NCBI RefSeq assembly: GCF_002236105.1
Contig: NZ_NIWU01000002.1
Coordinates: 1,116,001-1,180,000 of the forward strand
Reading direction: 5' to 3'
DNA length: 64,000 nucleotides
Origin: Pseudomonas umsongensis
GTDB lineage: Bacteria > Pseudomonadota > Gammaproteobacteria > Pseudomonadales > Pseudomonadaceae
Part shown: positions 24,688-33,867 of the stretch, in pieces
How positions within the stretch are numbered: the first letter of the stretch is position 1
Layout: every line of letters starts with the position of its first letter
Position numbers and translations under genes: made by a program
The notes under the pieces: generated by a model
Told to the model about the DNA's origin: nothing
The model's input: the letters and a program-made list of their open reading frames with translations, nothing else
Databases searched by the model: none

Positions 24688-24898
24688 GGGGCGGCGCCTT
24701 GTCGTCGGGTTTGGGCGGATGGCCGCTGGCCTCGTCGACCGCCGCGGTGTGGTTCGGGTCCTGGTCGTCGAACAGGATGCTGTGGGCCGGACCGTCGAGG
24801 TCGTCGTACTGACCGCTGTCGACGGCCCAGAAGAAGATGTAGACAGCGATGGCCACGATCAACAGCGCGGCCGGAATCATCACGTAGAGAGCTGGCAT
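24680..24898 (-). CDS. ccoS: cbb3 oxidase maturation protein CcoS
   Basis: This 72-residue single-pass membrane protein is required for cofactor insertion into cbb3 oxidase. The helix MIPAALLIVAIAVYIFFWAV is followed by the family signature DSGQYDDLDGPAHSILFDD. A Pro/His-rich tail ends in PPHA. It begins 22 bp after ccoI and overlaps the TauE-like gene. Confidence 0.94.
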   Translation of the reverse strand: MPALYVMIPAALLIVAIAVYIFFWAVDSGQYDDLDGPAHSILFDDQDPNHTAAVDEASGHPPKPDDKAPPHA

Positions 24899-24920
24899 CT
24901 GGACTCCATGCCCGCGCGGC

Positions 24921-27374
24921 TCAGGCCGGCAGCGGGCGGGTTTCTGGCGTGGTGCGTGCAGCCGGCGCGCTCGGCAGGCGAGTCAGGCGCAGGGCGTTGA
25001 GCACCACGGTCAACGAACTGAGCGACATGCCGACGGCTGCCCACACCGGTGTGATCCAGCCAAGGGCGGCGAACGGCAACATGAGTCCATTGTACAGCGC
25101 GGCCCACAGCAAATTCTCGATGATCACTCGGCGGGTGCGGCGCGCCAGGTTGAACGCTTGCACCAGGGCATCGAGGCGGTTGGACAGGAGTACCGCGTCG
25201 GCGCTGGTTTTCGCCAGGTCAGTGGCCGAGCCCATGGCCACGCTGATGTCGGCGGCGGCCAGTACCGGCACATCGTTGACCCCGTCTCCGAGCATCAACA
25301 CCTTGCGACCTTCCTTGTGCAGTTGTTGCAGGACTTGCAGCTTGTCGTCCGGACGCAAGCCTCCACGGGCTTCATCGATGCCCAATTCAGCCGCGACACT
25401 GGCGACCATCGGCGAGCTGTCGCCCGACAGCAACAGGGTGCGCCAGCCACGGGCCTTGCAGGCCGCCAGTAGATCAGGGGCATCGGCGCGCAAACGGTCG
25501 TCGAGAACCAGCCACGCCAGCGGGCCCTGGCTATCGCCTAACAGCAGCCATTGCCCGGCTTCCTCCGGTATGGAGGGCACCGTGGCGCCGCTGAGTGCAC
25601 AGACAAAACCGGGTTGACCGATGCGCAGGCGTTGCTCGCCCACCAGTCCTTCGAGGCCCAGCCCCGGCGTGCTGTGAACCTCTTCGGCGGCCACCGGCGC
25701 GCGACCAAAAGCGCGGGCAATCGGGTGTTCTGAGCGGTTCTCCAGTGCGGCGGCGAGACTCAGGCATTGATCGCTGGCAAGCGCGCCGAGGGGGCGGATC
25801 GAACGCAGCGCCAGGCGCCCTTCGGTGAGGGTGCCGGTCTTGTCGAAGATCACCGTGTCGATCTGGTTCAGGCCCTCGAGCACGTGACCGCGGGTCAGCA
25901 ACAAACCCAGCTTGTGCAAGGTGCCGGTGGCGGCGGTCAACGCGGTCGGCGTGGCCAGGGACAGGGCGCACGGGCAGGTCGCGACCAGCATCGCCAGCAC
26001 GATCCAGAAGGCGCGAGACGGGTCCAGCTCCCACCACAACAGTCCGATACAGGCGCAGGCGATCAGTGTCAGCAACAGGAACCATTGCGCGGCACGGTCG
26101 GCGATTTCCGCCAGCCGTGGTTTTTCGGCCTGGGCGCGGTCGAGCAGGCGCACGATGGCCGAGAGACGGGTGTCATGACCGAGGGCCAGGACTTCGACAG
26201 TCAACGGGCCTTCCACATTCAGGGTGCCAGCGGTGACGGCATCGCCCGGGGTGCGTGGCTGCGGCAGGTATTCGCCGGTCAGCAGCGATTCGTCGATGCT
26301 CGACTGGCCTTCGAGGATCTTGCCATCGGCCGGCAAAATCGCCCCCGGATGCACCAGCACGTGATCGCCCACCCGCAGTTCACTGAGCAGGATGCGCTCG
26401 CTCTGGCCGTCGGCGCTCAGGCGCAGGCAGGAAGCGGGGAGCAAATTGACCAGTTGCGCGGTTGCGGCGGCGGTGCGCTCCCGGGCTCGCCGCTCCAGGT
26501 AGCGCCCGGCCAGCAGAAACAGGGCGAACATGCCCACGGCGTCGAAATACAGCTCGCCGACCCCGGTGATCGAGGTCCAGATCCCGGCGATGTAGGCACT
26601 GCCAATGGCCAGCGACACCGATACGTCCATGGTCAGGTGCCGTGTGCGCAGGTCGCGCATGGCGCCCTTGAAGAACGGCGCACAGCTGTAGAACACGATC
26701 GGTGTGGTGAGGAACAGCGCGACCCAGCGCAGGATGGCGTGCAGCTCGGGGCTGAGGTCGATGTTGAATTCCGGCCATGTCGCCATGGTTGCCATCATCG
26801 CCTGGAACCACAACAGCCCGGCCACGCCAAGCTGGCGCAGGGCCAGGCGATTTTCGCTGGCCAGTTGTTCGCTGGCGCGATCGGCTTGATAAGGGTGGGC
26901 GGCGTAACCGATGTGGCGCAATTCGGCGAGCACCCGGCTCAGGGGCAATTGCCCGTCGGCCCAGCGCACGTGCAAGCGATGGTTGGACAGGTTCAGGCGC
27001 GCTTCGGCAACGGCCGGCAAGGTGCGCAGGTGTTTCTCGATCAGCCAGCCGCAGGCGGCGCAACTGATGCCTTCCATCAGGAGCGTGGTTTCGGCCAAAT
27101 CGCCTTCGTGGCGAACGAAGGGTTGCTGTACGTCGGCGCGGTCGTACAGCGCCAATTCATCGACCAGTTGCACCGGCAGCGCCTCGGGGTTGGCCGAGGC
27201 TTCGCTACGATGCTGGTAATAGCTTTGCAAGCCACCTGCGACAATGGCCTCGGCCACGGCTTGGCATCCCGGGCAGCAGAATTCCCGCGGCTCCCCGAGT
27301 ACGACGGCGGTGAAGCGGCTGCCGCTGGGGACGGGCAGGGCGCAGTGGTAGCAGGGGGTCGGGGTGGTGGTCAT
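24921..27374 (-). CDS. ccoI: copper-transporting P1B-type ATPase CcoI
   Basis: This 817-residue heavy-metal pump delivers Cu for the CcoN binuclear centre. The N-terminus has C8-YH-C11 and C33-C-PG-C37, a CcoI/FixI-specific metal domain. An HMA domain follows with C105-AA-C108. The membrane CPC motif is LVATCPCALSLATP, the phosphorylation site DKTGTLTEG, and the hinge GDGVNDVPVLAAADISVAMG. All catalytic residues are intact. A start at 27374 fits better than the unsupported upstream Met at 27401. It is separated from ccoH by a palindromic repeat rather than being overlapped. Confidence 0.96.
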   Translation of the reverse strand: MTTTPTPCYHCALPVPSGSRFTAVVLGEPREFCCPGCQAVAEAIVAGGLQSYYQHRSEASANPEALPVQLVDELALYDRADVQQPFVRHEGDLAETTLLMEGISCAACGWLIEKHLRTLPAVAEARLNLSNHRLHVRWADGQLPLSRVLAELRHIGYAAHPYQADRASEQLASENRLALRQLGVAGLLWFQAMMATMATWPEFNIDLSPELHAILRWVALFLTTPIVFYSCAPFFKGAMRDLRTRHLTMDVSVSLAIGSAYIAGIWTSITGVGELYFDAVGMFALFLLAGRYLERRARERTAAATAQLVNLLPASCLRLSADGQSERILLSELRVGDHVLVHPGAILPADGKILEGQSSIDESLLTGEYLPQPRTPGDAVTAGTLNVEGPLTVEVLALGHDTRLSAIVRLLDRAQAEKPRLAEIADRAAQWFLLLTLIACACIGLLWWELDPSRAFWIVLAMLVATCPCALSLATPTALTAATGTLHKLGLLLTRGHVLEGLNQIDTVIFDKTGTLTEGRLALRSIRPLGALASDQCLSLAAALENRSEHPIARAFGRAPVAAEEVHSTPGLGLEGLVGEQRLRIGQPGFVCALSGATVPSIPEEAGQWLLLGDSQGPLAWLVLDDRLRADAPDLLAACKARGWRTLLLSGDSSPMVASVAAELGIDEARGGLRPDDKLQVLQQLHKEGRKVLMLGDGVNDVPVLAAADISVAMGSATDLAKTSADAVLLSNRLDALVQAFNLARRTRRVIIENLLWAALYNGLMLPFAALGWITPVWAAVGMSLSSLTVVLNALRLTRLPSAPAARTTPETRPLPA

Positions 27375-27389
27375 GAGGTGTTGTCCGAT

Positions 27390-27500
27390 GATCGTTCCCA
27401 CGCTCCGCGTGGGAATGCCTCCCCGGACGCTCCGCGTCCGCTTCGGCTGGAACGCGGAGCGTTCCTGGCTGCGTCCCCACGCAGAGCGCGGGGGCGATCA
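27390..27500. repeat. GATCGTTCCCACGC palindromic repeat (family 2)
   Basis: This has the same outer arms (GATCGTTCCCACGCTCCGCG) and inner arms (GGACGCTCCGCGTCC, GGAACGCGGAGCGTTCC) as at 17587 and 39129. It is inserted between ccoH and ccoI within the operon. Confidence 0.85.
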
Positions 27501-27508
27501 GGTAAGGC

Positions 27509-28048
27509 TTATTTTTTCAGGTCTTCCGCGCCTTGCAACGGTTCATCACCGAGCAGCAATTCCTTGTCATGGTTGACCAGCTCTTCCTCGAACATGCGCC
27601 AGATGTGGTCATCCTGGGTGCCGAGCAGTTCGATAAAGCGGCGGCCTTCGATCTTGTCGCTCAGTTGGCCGATATAGCGGCCCTGTTCGGTGTCGCTGCG
27701 GGTGAGGGTGATCTTGCGATCCTTCTCCGGTTGCGTCGGCGAGATCAGGTTCAGCTCAAGCGTGGCAGGCTGGCTATTGCCGCTCAGGCGCAGGTCGACT
27801 TCACCGGTCACGTCATCCAGATGAATGCTGGCGCGCATCAGCAGGGTCTGCGCCAACAGTTCACGGTCCAGGGAGCGGTTGATGCCCTTGCCGGCCTCGT
27901 AGTAGTTGTCGTTGACCAGGTTGTCCGGGTTCTTCACCGCGATGGTCACCATGGACAAGGTCAGGGTCACCGAGCAGGCCAGGATCCCGATGATGATCCA
28001 CGGCCAAAGGTGCTTGTACCAGGGACTTGCGGCAGTTGCTGCGGGCAT
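27509..28048 (-). CDS. ccoH: cbb3 oxidase assembly protein CcoH (FixH)
   Basis: This 179-residue protein is anchored by one N-terminal helix (WPWIIIGILACSVTLTLSMV) with a periplasmic domain. The family pattern VKNPDNLVNDNYYEAGKGIN follows the helix directly. It assists late assembly of cbb3 oxidase. Start MPAATAASPW is preferred; a Met five codons earlier overlaps the ccoG stop. It lies 11 bp downstream of ccoG. Confidence 0.93.
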   Translation of the reverse strand: MPAATAASPWYKHLWPWIIIGILACSVTLTLSMVTIAVKNPDNLVNDNYYEAGKGINRSLDRELLAQTLLMRASIHLDDVTGEVDLRLSGNSQPATLELNLISPTQPEKDRKITLTRSDTEQGRYIGQLSDKIEGRRFIELLGTQDDHIWRMFEEELVNHDKELLLGDEPLQGAEDLKK

Positions 28049-28059
28049 GATCACTTCTC

Positions 28060-29478
28060 TCAACGATTTTGTGGGCCGATGAATCGGCTCTTGGCTTCAA
28101 CGTGAATGCTGGCGTCATCGGCGTCCCTGAGGATGAATTTCACCTCGTTGGTGCTCGATGGCAATTGTTCCGGGGCCACGGACAGTTCGACCGGCTGGCT
28201 GACGATATCGCCTGCCGCAACCTTGATCTCGCGCCGGCCCTGCAGCTTGAGGTCCGGCAGGCCGGCGGCCTCGAGCAGATAGGTGTGGTCGCGCTGGTCC
28301 TTGTTCATCACCTTCAGGCTGTAGACGTTCTCGATCCGGCCTTCGGCGTTCTCACGGTACAGCACGCGGTCCTTGCTGACGTCGAAACCGACCAGCGAGC
28401 GCATGAAGAACGCGGTCACCAGCACCCCGATCATCGCCATCAGCACCACGGCATAGCCAATCAGGCGCGGGCGCAGTTTATGGGTTTTCTGCCCGGACAG
28501 GTTGTGCTCGGTGGTGTAGCTGATCAGGCCGCGCGGGTATTCCATCTTGTCCATGATGGCGTCGCAGGCATCGATGCACGCCGCGCAGCCGATGCACTCG
28601 ATCTGCAGGCCGTCGCGGATGTCGATACCGGTCGGACAGACCTGGACGCACATGGTGCAATCGATGCAGTCACCCAGGCCCTGGGCCTTGTAGTCGATGC
28701 CTTTCTTGCGCGGGCCACGGCTTTCGCCACGGCGCGGGTCGTAGGAAACGATCAGCGTGTCCTTGTCGAACATCACGCTCTGGAAGCGTGCGTACGGGCA
28801 CATGTAGATGCACACTTGCTCACGCAGCCAGCCGGCGTTGCCATAGGTGGCGAGCGTGAAGAAACCGACCCAGAAATACGACCAGCCATCGGCTTCACCG
28901 GTGAAGAACTCGATCACCAGCTCGCGAATCGGCGTGAAGTAGCCGACGAAGGTCATGCCGGTGACGAAACCTATCAACAGCCACAGGCTGTGCTTGCTGA
29001 ATTTGCGCAGGAACTTGTTGGCGCTCATCGGCGCCTTGTCGAGTTTGATGCGCTGGTTACGATCGCCTTCGGTGATCTTCTCGCACCACATGAAGATCCA
29101 GGTCCAGACGCTCTGCGGGCAGGTATAACCGCACCAGACCCGACCGGCGTACACGGTGATGAAGAACAGGCCGAAGGCGGCAATGATCAGCATGCCGGAC
29201 AGCAGGATGAAATCCTGAGGCCAGAAGGTGGCACCGAAGATGAAGAACTTGCGCTCCGGCAGATTCCACCAGACCGCCTGGTGCCCGCCCCAGTTGAGCC
29301 ACACCGTGCCGAAATACAGCAGGAACAGGAAAGCGCCACCCGCCATGCGCAAGTTGCGAAACAGGCCGGTGAAGGCGCGGGTGTAGATTTTTTCCCTGGA
29401 GGCGTAAAGGTCGACGCTGTTGTTTGCGTTCTTGGTGGGCGGGGTGACGTCGTGTACCGGAATCTGGTTGCTCATCAT
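28060..29478 (-). CDS. ccoG: cytochrome oxidase accessory protein CcoG (cupric reductase-like)
   Basis: This 472-residue polyferredoxin membrane protein is implicated in Cu(II) reduction for cbb3 biogenesis. The N-terminal part has transmembrane helices with VWCGYTCPQSVWTWIFMWCE. The ferredoxin domain carries CIDCTMCVQVCP and CIGCAACIDACD, two [4Fe-4S] motifs. A C-terminal IgG-like domain (about 360-472) follows another helix. First gene of the ccoGH-I-S unit. An ANR-like box lies about 170 bp upstream. Confidence 0.96.
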   Translation of the reverse strand: MMSNQIPVHDVTPPTKNANNSVDLYASREKIYTRAFTGLFRNLRMAGGAFLFLLYFGTVWLNWGGHQAVWWNLPERKFFIFGATFWPQDFILLSGMLIIAAFGLFFITVYAGRVWCGYTCPQSVWTWIFMWCEKITEGDRNQRIKLDKAPMSANKFLRKFSKHSLWLLIGFVTGMTFVGYFTPIRELVIEFFTGEADGWSYFWVGFFTLATYGNAGWLREQVCIYMCPYARFQSVMFDKDTLIVSYDPRRGESRGPRKKGIDYKAQGLGDCIDCTMCVQVCPTGIDIRDGLQIECIGCAACIDACDAIMDKMEYPRGLISYTTEHNLSGQKTHKLRPRLIGYAVVLMAMIGVLVTAFFMRSLVGFDVSKDRVLYRENAEGRIENVYSLKVMNKDQRDHTYLLEAAGLPDLKLQGRREIKVAAGDIVSQPVELSVAPEQLPSSTNEVKFILRDADDASIHVEAKSRFIGPQNR

Positions 29479-29642
29479 TGCATCCCACGGCAGTGGAAAA
29501 ATGCCTCGGTCAGTACGTGCCGACCGCGGTCAAAAAGAGGTGTTGCAGTAGCGCAATGATACGCCTGTCGCTCTAGCTCAAGGGTGCGACCTTTGGTCGC
29601 GTTGGGGAAAAAACTCGAATGGTGTAGCGAATGTAACAAAAC

Positions 29643-29656
29643 ATGATGCAGGTCAA
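29643..29656 (-). promoter_or_regulatory. ANR-like box upstream of ccoG
   Basis: The minus strand reads TTGAC-CTGC-ATCAT, one base from the ANR consensus. It lies about 165 bp before the ccoG start, so the promoter would give a long leader. Confidence 0.5.
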
Positions 29657-29658
29657 TT

Positions 29659-29702
29659 GACTATAGCTCAACGGTAGAGCACGACCGAACTGTCGGGGGG
29701 CG
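29659..29702 (+). pseudogene. tRNA-Gly-like remnant (5' half)
   Basis: TATAGCTCAACGGTAGAGC followed by ACGACC matches the D-arm and 5' anticodon stem of bacterial tRNA-Gly (TAGCTCAGTTGGTAGAGC, ACGACC). After this the match breaks: the anticodon loop and 3' stem strand are scrambled (GAACTGTCGGGGGG) and there is no T-arm or CCA. It looks like a decayed fragment, not a working tRNA. Confidence 0.55.
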
Positions 29703-29710
29703 TGGCTTTA

Positions 29711-29736
29711 GAGCGCAGCGGATGTCCGCTGCGCTC
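29711..29736 (-). terminator. 12-bp perfect hairpin after the small gene at 29749
   Basis: GAGCGCAGCGGA-TG-TCCGCTGCGCTC is a perfect palindrome 12 bp downstream of the stop of the minus-strand small gene. It lacks a T-run, so it may stabilise or end that transcript rather than being a textbook terminator. Confidence 0.5.
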
Positions 29737-29748
29737 ATGAATCACCGC

Positions 29749-29952
29749 TTAAAGGATATTTCCCCCGCCCAGGCCGTCGAGCCCGCTGCCGGAAAAGTTG
29801 GCACGACGCGGCGCAGTTTCCTCAGGTTCAGGTTCTTCGGGTATTTCGCACTCGGTGATGAGGCGCTCGACTGCCGGAACGATTACTTCCTTTGCAGGCT
29901 CAGGCATTACCGGACCCCTACAGTCGTCAACGATGTGTTCTTGATCAGACAT
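29749..29952 (-). CDS. small acidic protein with Gly-rich C-terminus
   Basis: This encodes a 67-residue protein I do not recognise: acidic, Pro/Glu-rich middle (EIPEEPEPEETAPRRANFSG) and a Gly-rich end, GSGLDGLGGGNIL. The ATG at 29952 has AAGGA 9 nt upstream, and a hairpin follows the stop, which is why I accept it. No transmembrane helix. It lies between the ccoP terminator and ccoG on the same strand, without sharing either transcript as far as I can see. The leader-plus-Gly-tail layout resembles a peptide precursor, but no modification genes are nearby. Confidence 0.55.
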   Translation of the reverse strand: MSDQEHIVDDCRGPVMPEPAKEVIVPAVERLITECEIPEEPEPEETAPRRANFSGSGLDGLGGGNIL

Positions 29953-30099
29953 GGTATGCATTCCTTGTGTAATGACGATTGACTTCCTTGTCCTGGCCAA
30001 CCCGCTTCATGCTGGTTGCCAGGTCAGTCGACGTTACCCCTGACCGGCCCGCAATCCCATCGAATATAGGTTTCAGATTATGAAACCAGCGCCCATGAC

Positions 30100-30136
30100 A
30101 AAACGGCCCCGCCAATTCTCATTGGCGGGGCCGTTC
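30100..30136 (-). terminator. intrinsic terminator of the ccoNOQP-1 operon
   Basis: A 15-bp stem (ACGGCCCCGCCAATT with AATGGCGGGGCCGT-type complement) ends in TTTT on the minus strand, 22 bp after the ccoP stop. Confidence 0.88.
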
Positions 30137-30158
30137 GTTACTGCATCAGGCGTATGCC

Positions 30159-31142
30159 TTACTGGGCGTCTGCCACTGGAGCCTTCTCGCCATGCGACAG
30201 GCTGTAGACGTAAGCGGCCAGCAGGTGAACCTTGTCGTTACCTTGCAGCTGTTCCTGGGCAGGCATCTGGCCCTGGCGTCCGTAACGGATGGTCTGCTGC
30301 AGTTGCGCGAAGCTCGAACCGTAGATGAACGCGCCCGGGTGGGTCAGGTTAGGTGCGCCCATCGCTGGGGTACCTTTACCTTCCGGACCGTGGCAAGCCA
30401 CGCAGTTGGCCGCGAACAGTTTCTGCCCGGCAACCGGGTCAGCCTTGGCGCCTTCCGGCAGCTTGCGGCCATCGAGGTTGGTCAGGACGAAAGCGGCAAC
30501 GTCCGCTACGCCTTGCTCGCCGATCACATCAGCCCACGCCGGCATCACCGCGTGGCGACCGCCCATGATGGTGGTCTTGATGGTTTCCGCTTCGCCGCCC
30601 CAGCGCCAGTCGGCGTCGGTGAGGTTAGGGAAGCCGTAGGCACCCTTGGCGTCGGAGCCGTGGCAGACCGAGCAGTTGGAGGCAAACAGGCGGCCGCCCA
30701 TTTTCAGCGCTTGAGGGTCCTTGGCGACTTCTTCGATCGGCATGGACGCGAACTTGGCGAAGATCGGACCGAACTTGGCGTCCGAGCGAGCCATTTCCTT
30801 TTCCCACTCGTGAACGCCGGTCCAGCCGGTCTGGCCGTTGGCGAACGCGGTCTGCTTTTCGTTATCGAGGTAGTTGTAGCCTGGCAGCAGGCCTTTCCAG
30901 TTGCCCAGGCCCGGGTACAGCACCAGGTAACCCAGGGCGAAAATGATGGTGCCCACGAACAGCATGAACCACCATTTCGGCAGGGGGTTGTCGTACTCCT
31001 CGATACCGTCGAAGGAGTGGCCAACCGTCTCTTCGGTCGACTCGGTGCGCTGGCCCTTACGGGTCGACAGCAGCAGCCAGGTCAGGGAAAAGATCGTACC
31101 GAGACTGAGGACTGTGACATACAGACTCCAGAATGTAGTCAT
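30159..31142 (-). CDS. ccoP: cbb3 oxidase dihaem subunit CcoP, copy 1
   Basis: This 327-residue membrane-anchored dihaem cytochrome c passes electrons to CcoO/CcoN. The N-terminal helices include [20 protein letters not shown] and [20 protein letters not shown]. The two haem sites are CSVCH and CVACH, with Met ligand candidates MPAW and MPAQ. Compared with copy 2 it has about 13 extra residues before [13 protein letters not shown] ([15 protein letters not shown]). It overlaps ccoQ by 4 bp (ATGA) and is followed by a terminator. Confidence 0.97.
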   Translation of the reverse strand: MTTFWSLYVTVLSLGTIFSLTWLLLSTRKGQRTESTEETVGHSFDGIEEYDNPLPKWWFMLFVGTIIFALGYLVLYPGLGNWKGLLPGYNYLDNEKQTAFANGQTGWTGVHEWEKEMARSDAKFGPIFAKFASMPIEEVAKDPQALKMGGRLFASNCSVCHGSDAKGAYGFPNLTDADWRWGGEAETIKTTIMGGRHAVMPAWADVIGEQGVADVAAFVLTNLDGRKLPEGAKADPVAGQKLFAANCVACHGPEGKGTPAMGAPNLTHPGAFIYGSSFAQLQQTIRYGRQGQMPAQEQLQGNDKVHLLAAYVYSLSHGEKAPVADAQ

Positions 31143-31324
31143 TCTTTGTTACTCCTAGAAGCTTGCTCGACGTGCTTGATGGCTTCGGGATCATCCGCAA
31201 AAGGCAGCAAGGTCGCGTCTTCGAACTCCGACTTGCGCTTGGGACTGAACACCCACAACGCCAGACCGATGAAGGCCACCATCACGACAACGGTGCCCAG
31301 GCCACGAATCATCCCGATATCCAT
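31139..31324 (-). CDS. ccoQ: cbb3 oxidase small subunit CcoQ, copy 1
   Basis: This 61-residue single-helix protein ([20 protein letters not shown] then [13 protein letters not shown]) stabilises the complex and the CcoP association. It starts 5 bp after ccoO and overlaps ccoP by 4 bp. Confidence 0.94.
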   Translation of the reverse strand: MDIGMIRGLGTVVVMVAFIGLALWVFSPKRKSEFEDATLLPFADDPEAIKHVEQASRSNKE

Positions 31325-31329
31325 TTAGA

Positions 31330-31938
31330 TCACCGTTTGCTTTTGATGATGGTGCCCAGGCCTTGCAGATAGGCCACCAGCGCGTCCATTTCGGTTTTGC
31401 CCTTCACGGCATCCTTGGCACCGGCGATGTCTTCGTCGGTGTAAGGGACGCCGAGCGCGCGCAAGACTTCCATTTTCTTGGCGGTGTCCTTGCCGTCGAG
31501 CTTGTTTTCCACGAGGAACGGGTAGGCCGGCATTTTCGACTCAGGCACCACGTTGCGCGGGTTGTACAAGTGCGCACGCTGCCAGTCATCGGAGTAACGA
31601 CCGCCGACACGGGCCAGGTCCGGACCGGTACGCTTGGAACCCCACAGGAACGGGTGGTCCCACACGCTCTCGCCGGCGACCGAGTAGTGGCCGTAACGTT
31701 CGGTTTCAGCACGGAACGGGCGGATCATCTGCGAGTGGCAGCTGACACAACCGTTGGCGATGTAGACATCCCGGCCTTCCAGTTCAAGGGCAGGGCGGGG
31801 CTTCATGCCCTCGACCGGCTTGTTGGTGACATCCTGGAAAAACAGCGGAACGATCTGGGTCAGGCCGCCGACACTGACGGCGATAACCATGAAGAAGGCC
31901 AGCAGGCCAATATTCTTCTCGACTGCTTCATGCTTCAT
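31330..31938 (-). CDS. ccoO: cbb3 oxidase monohaem subunit CcoO, copy 1
   Basis: This 202-residue membrane-anchored cytochrome c has one N-terminal helix ([20 protein letters not shown]) and one haem site CVSCH within [20 protein letters not shown]. The conserved [20 protein letters not shown] follows. The ATG overlaps the ccoN stop by one base (TGATG), so translation is coupled. Confidence 0.97.
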   Translation of the reverse strand: MKHEAVEKNIGLLAFFMVIAVSVGGLTQIVPLFFQDVTNKPVEGMKPRPALELEGRDVYIANGCVSCHSQMIRPFRAETERYGHYSVAGESVWDHPFLWGSKRTGPDLARVGGRYSDDWQRAHLYNPRNVVPESKMPAYPFLVENKLDGKDTAKKMEVLRALGVPYTDEDIAGAKDAVKGKTEMDALVAYLQGLGTIIKSKR

Positions 31939-33380
31939 CAGTGAGCTCCAACTACAACGATCTGTTCGGCAGCTTTAGCCTCTGCCGGGTGCGAGGCACG
32001 TACGGTACGCCATACGTTGTAGGCCATGAACAGCATGCCAGTGGCGAAGAACGCACCGCCCAGGGCGCGAACGATGAAGCCAGGGTGGCTGGCTTGCAGC
32101 GCTTCGACGAACGAGTAGGTGAGGGTGCCGTCGTCGTTGATTGCACGCCACATCAGGCCCTGGGTGATGCCGTTGACCCACATCGAAGCGATGTACAGCA
32201 CGGTACCGATGGTCGCGAGCCAGAAGTGCGTGTTGATCAGGCCGATGCTGTGCATCTGCGCGCGACCGAACAGTTTCGGGATCATGTGGTAGATCGCGCC
32301 GATCGAGATCATTGCTACCCAGCCGAGTGCGCCGGCGTGTACGTGGCCGATGGTCCAGTCGGTGTAGTGCGACAGCGAGTTGACGGTCTTGATGGCCATC
32401 ATCGGGCCTTCGAAGGTCGACATGCCGTAGAACGCCAGGGACACCACCAAAAAGCGCAGGATCGGGTCGGTACGCAGCTTATGCCAGGCGCCCGACAGGG
32501 TCATCATGCCGTTGATCATGCCGCCCCAGCTTGGCGCCAGCAGGATGATCGACATGGCCATGCCCAGCGATTGGGCCCAGTCCGGCAGTGCGGTGTAGTG
32601 CAGGTGGTGCGGACCGGCCCAGATGTACAGGGTGATCAGCGCCCAGAAGTGCACGATGGACAGGCGATAGGAGTAGATCGGACGCTCGGCCTGTTTCGGC
32701 ACGAAGTAGTACATCATCCCCAGGAAACCGGTGGTCAGGAAGAAGCCTACGGCGTTGTGGCCGTACCACCACTGGATCATCGCGTCGGTCGCGCCCGAGT
32801 AGGCCGAGTAGGACTTGAACAGGCTGACCGGCAGCGACATGTGGTTGACGATGTGCAGCATCGCGGTCACGACGATGAAAGCACCGTAGAACCAGTTGCC
32901 CACATAGATGTGCTTGGTCTTGCGCTTGGTGATGGTGCCGAAGAACACCAGGCCGTAGGTAACCCAGACAATGGCCAGCAGAATAGCCAGAGGCCATTCC
33001 AGCTCAGCGTATTCCTTGGTGGTGGTGTAACCCAGCGGCAAGGTAACGATGGCGCCGACGATCACCGCTTGCCAACCCCAGAAGGTGAAGGCCGCGAGGC
33101 TGTCGGAAATCAGTCGCGTTTGGCAGGTTCGCTGCACGACGTAGTAGGAAGTGGCAAACAGTGCACAACCACCGAAGGCGAAAATCACCAGGTTGGTGTG
33201 CAACGGGCGCAGGCGTCCAAAGCTCGTCCACGGCAGGCCGAAGTTCAACTCCGGCCAGACCAGTTGCGAGGCGATGAAGACACCGAGCCCCATGCCAAGG
33301 ATCCCCCAGACCACCGTCATGATGGCGAACTGGCGGACTACCTTATAGTTATAAGCAGTCGGACTGATTGCTGTGCTCAT
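31938..33380 (-). CDS. ccoN: cbb3 oxidase catalytic subunit CcoN, copy 1
   Basis: This 480-residue 12-helix subunit reduces O2 at a haem b3-CuB centre. The CuB ligands are in [19 protein letters not shown] (first His) and [14 protein letters not shown] (His pair). The low-spin and b3 haem ligands are in [17 protein letters not shown]. The start [20 protein letters not shown] at 33380 matches copy 2; the open frame further upstream is leader sequence. It is the first gene of the operon nearest ccoG, corresponding by position to the cco-1 operon of P. aeruginosa, which is expressed more constitutively. Confidence 0.97.
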   Translation of the reverse strand: MSTAISPTAYNYKVVRQFAIMTVVWGILGMGLGVFIASQLVWPELNFGLPWTSFGRLRPLHTNLVIFAFGGCALFATSYYVVQRTCQTRLISDSLAAFTFWGWQAVIVGAIVTLPLGYTTTKEYAELEWPLAILLAIVWVTYGLVFFGTITKRKTKHIYVGNWFYGAFIVVTAMLHIVNHMSLPVSLFKSYSAYSGATDAMIQWWYGHNAVGFFLTTGFLGMMYYFVPKQAERPIYSYRLSIVHFWALITLYIWAGPHHLHYTALPDWAQSLGMAMSIILLAPSWGGMINGMMTLSGAWHKLRTDPILRFLVVSLAFYGMSTFEGPMMAIKTVNSLSHYTDWTIGHVHAGALGWVAMISIGAIYHMIPKLFGRAQMHSIGLINTHFWLATIGTVLYIASMWVNGITQGLMWRAINDDGTLTYSFVEALQASHPGFIVRALGGAFFATGMLFMAYNVWRTVRASHPAEAKAAEQIVVVGAH

Positions 33381-33465
33381 TCTAAGGTTCCACGGTTTGG
33401 GTGTTTTATTAGGATTAAAAATCGGCCGCAAGTATGGAGAAAGCAGGGGGTCATTGCAACGCGCC

Positions 33466-33479
33466 ATGACCTGGGTCAA
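33466..33479 (-). promoter_or_regulatory. ANR-like box upstream of ccoN copy 1
   Basis: The minus strand reads TTGAC-CCAG-GTCAT. One half-site is perfect and the other has a terminal mismatch. The centre is about 92 bp before the ccoN start. Confidence 0.55.
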
Positions 33480-33867
33480 TGCGTTCAAATGCTGATTCTG
33501 CGGCCTTTCCATGCGCCGCGTAAGGACAAAAATGGCCTCGGACAAAATGTCGCAGTGAACGGAAAAAGCGAGGGGGTTCAGGTCGCTTGTAACAAGGTGT
33601 GTTGAAAAGGCCTGGTCGGCGACCGACGGTATTTGGCTCGACAGCCGGTATCTACCAGCGTTTGCGGCCTGTCAGTCAGTCGACGGGGGCGAACACATCG
33701 CGCAAGGATGACCTGGAACCGGCACGGGCCAGTCCGCATCGATCAAGCGTAGACCCGAATGCGGGGATTCGAAAGGAGGACTCAGGAAGGGTGTGACAAA
33801 AGGAAGCAGCCTGGAGCGTAAAGCTGCAAGCTTCAAGAGTGATCTCGTCGCTTGCAGCTTCTTGTTT
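33480..33867. other. intergenic region between the two cco operons, with an inverted repeat
   Basis: Apart from the cco-1 promoter area, it holds an 11-bp perfect inverted repeat AAGCTGCAAGC (33821-33831) and GCTTGCAGCTT (33850-33860), eight bases past the ccoP-2 stop. A T-rich tract follows on the plus strand. It may end the cco-2 transcript, but the T-run is on the wrong side for a strong minus-strand terminator. No gene is seen. Confidence 0.5.

Noticed and set aside
23059..27677. Long plus-strand open frames opposite hemN, ccoS and ccoI
   Set aside because: Same codon-bias effect; the minus strand has all catalytic motifs of HemN and CcoI, and the plus frames have no ribosome binding sites or recognisable sequence.
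29659..29702. Functional tRNA gene
   Set aside because: Only the D-arm and half of the anticodon arm match tRNA-Gly; no anticodon stem pairing, T-arm or acceptor partner.
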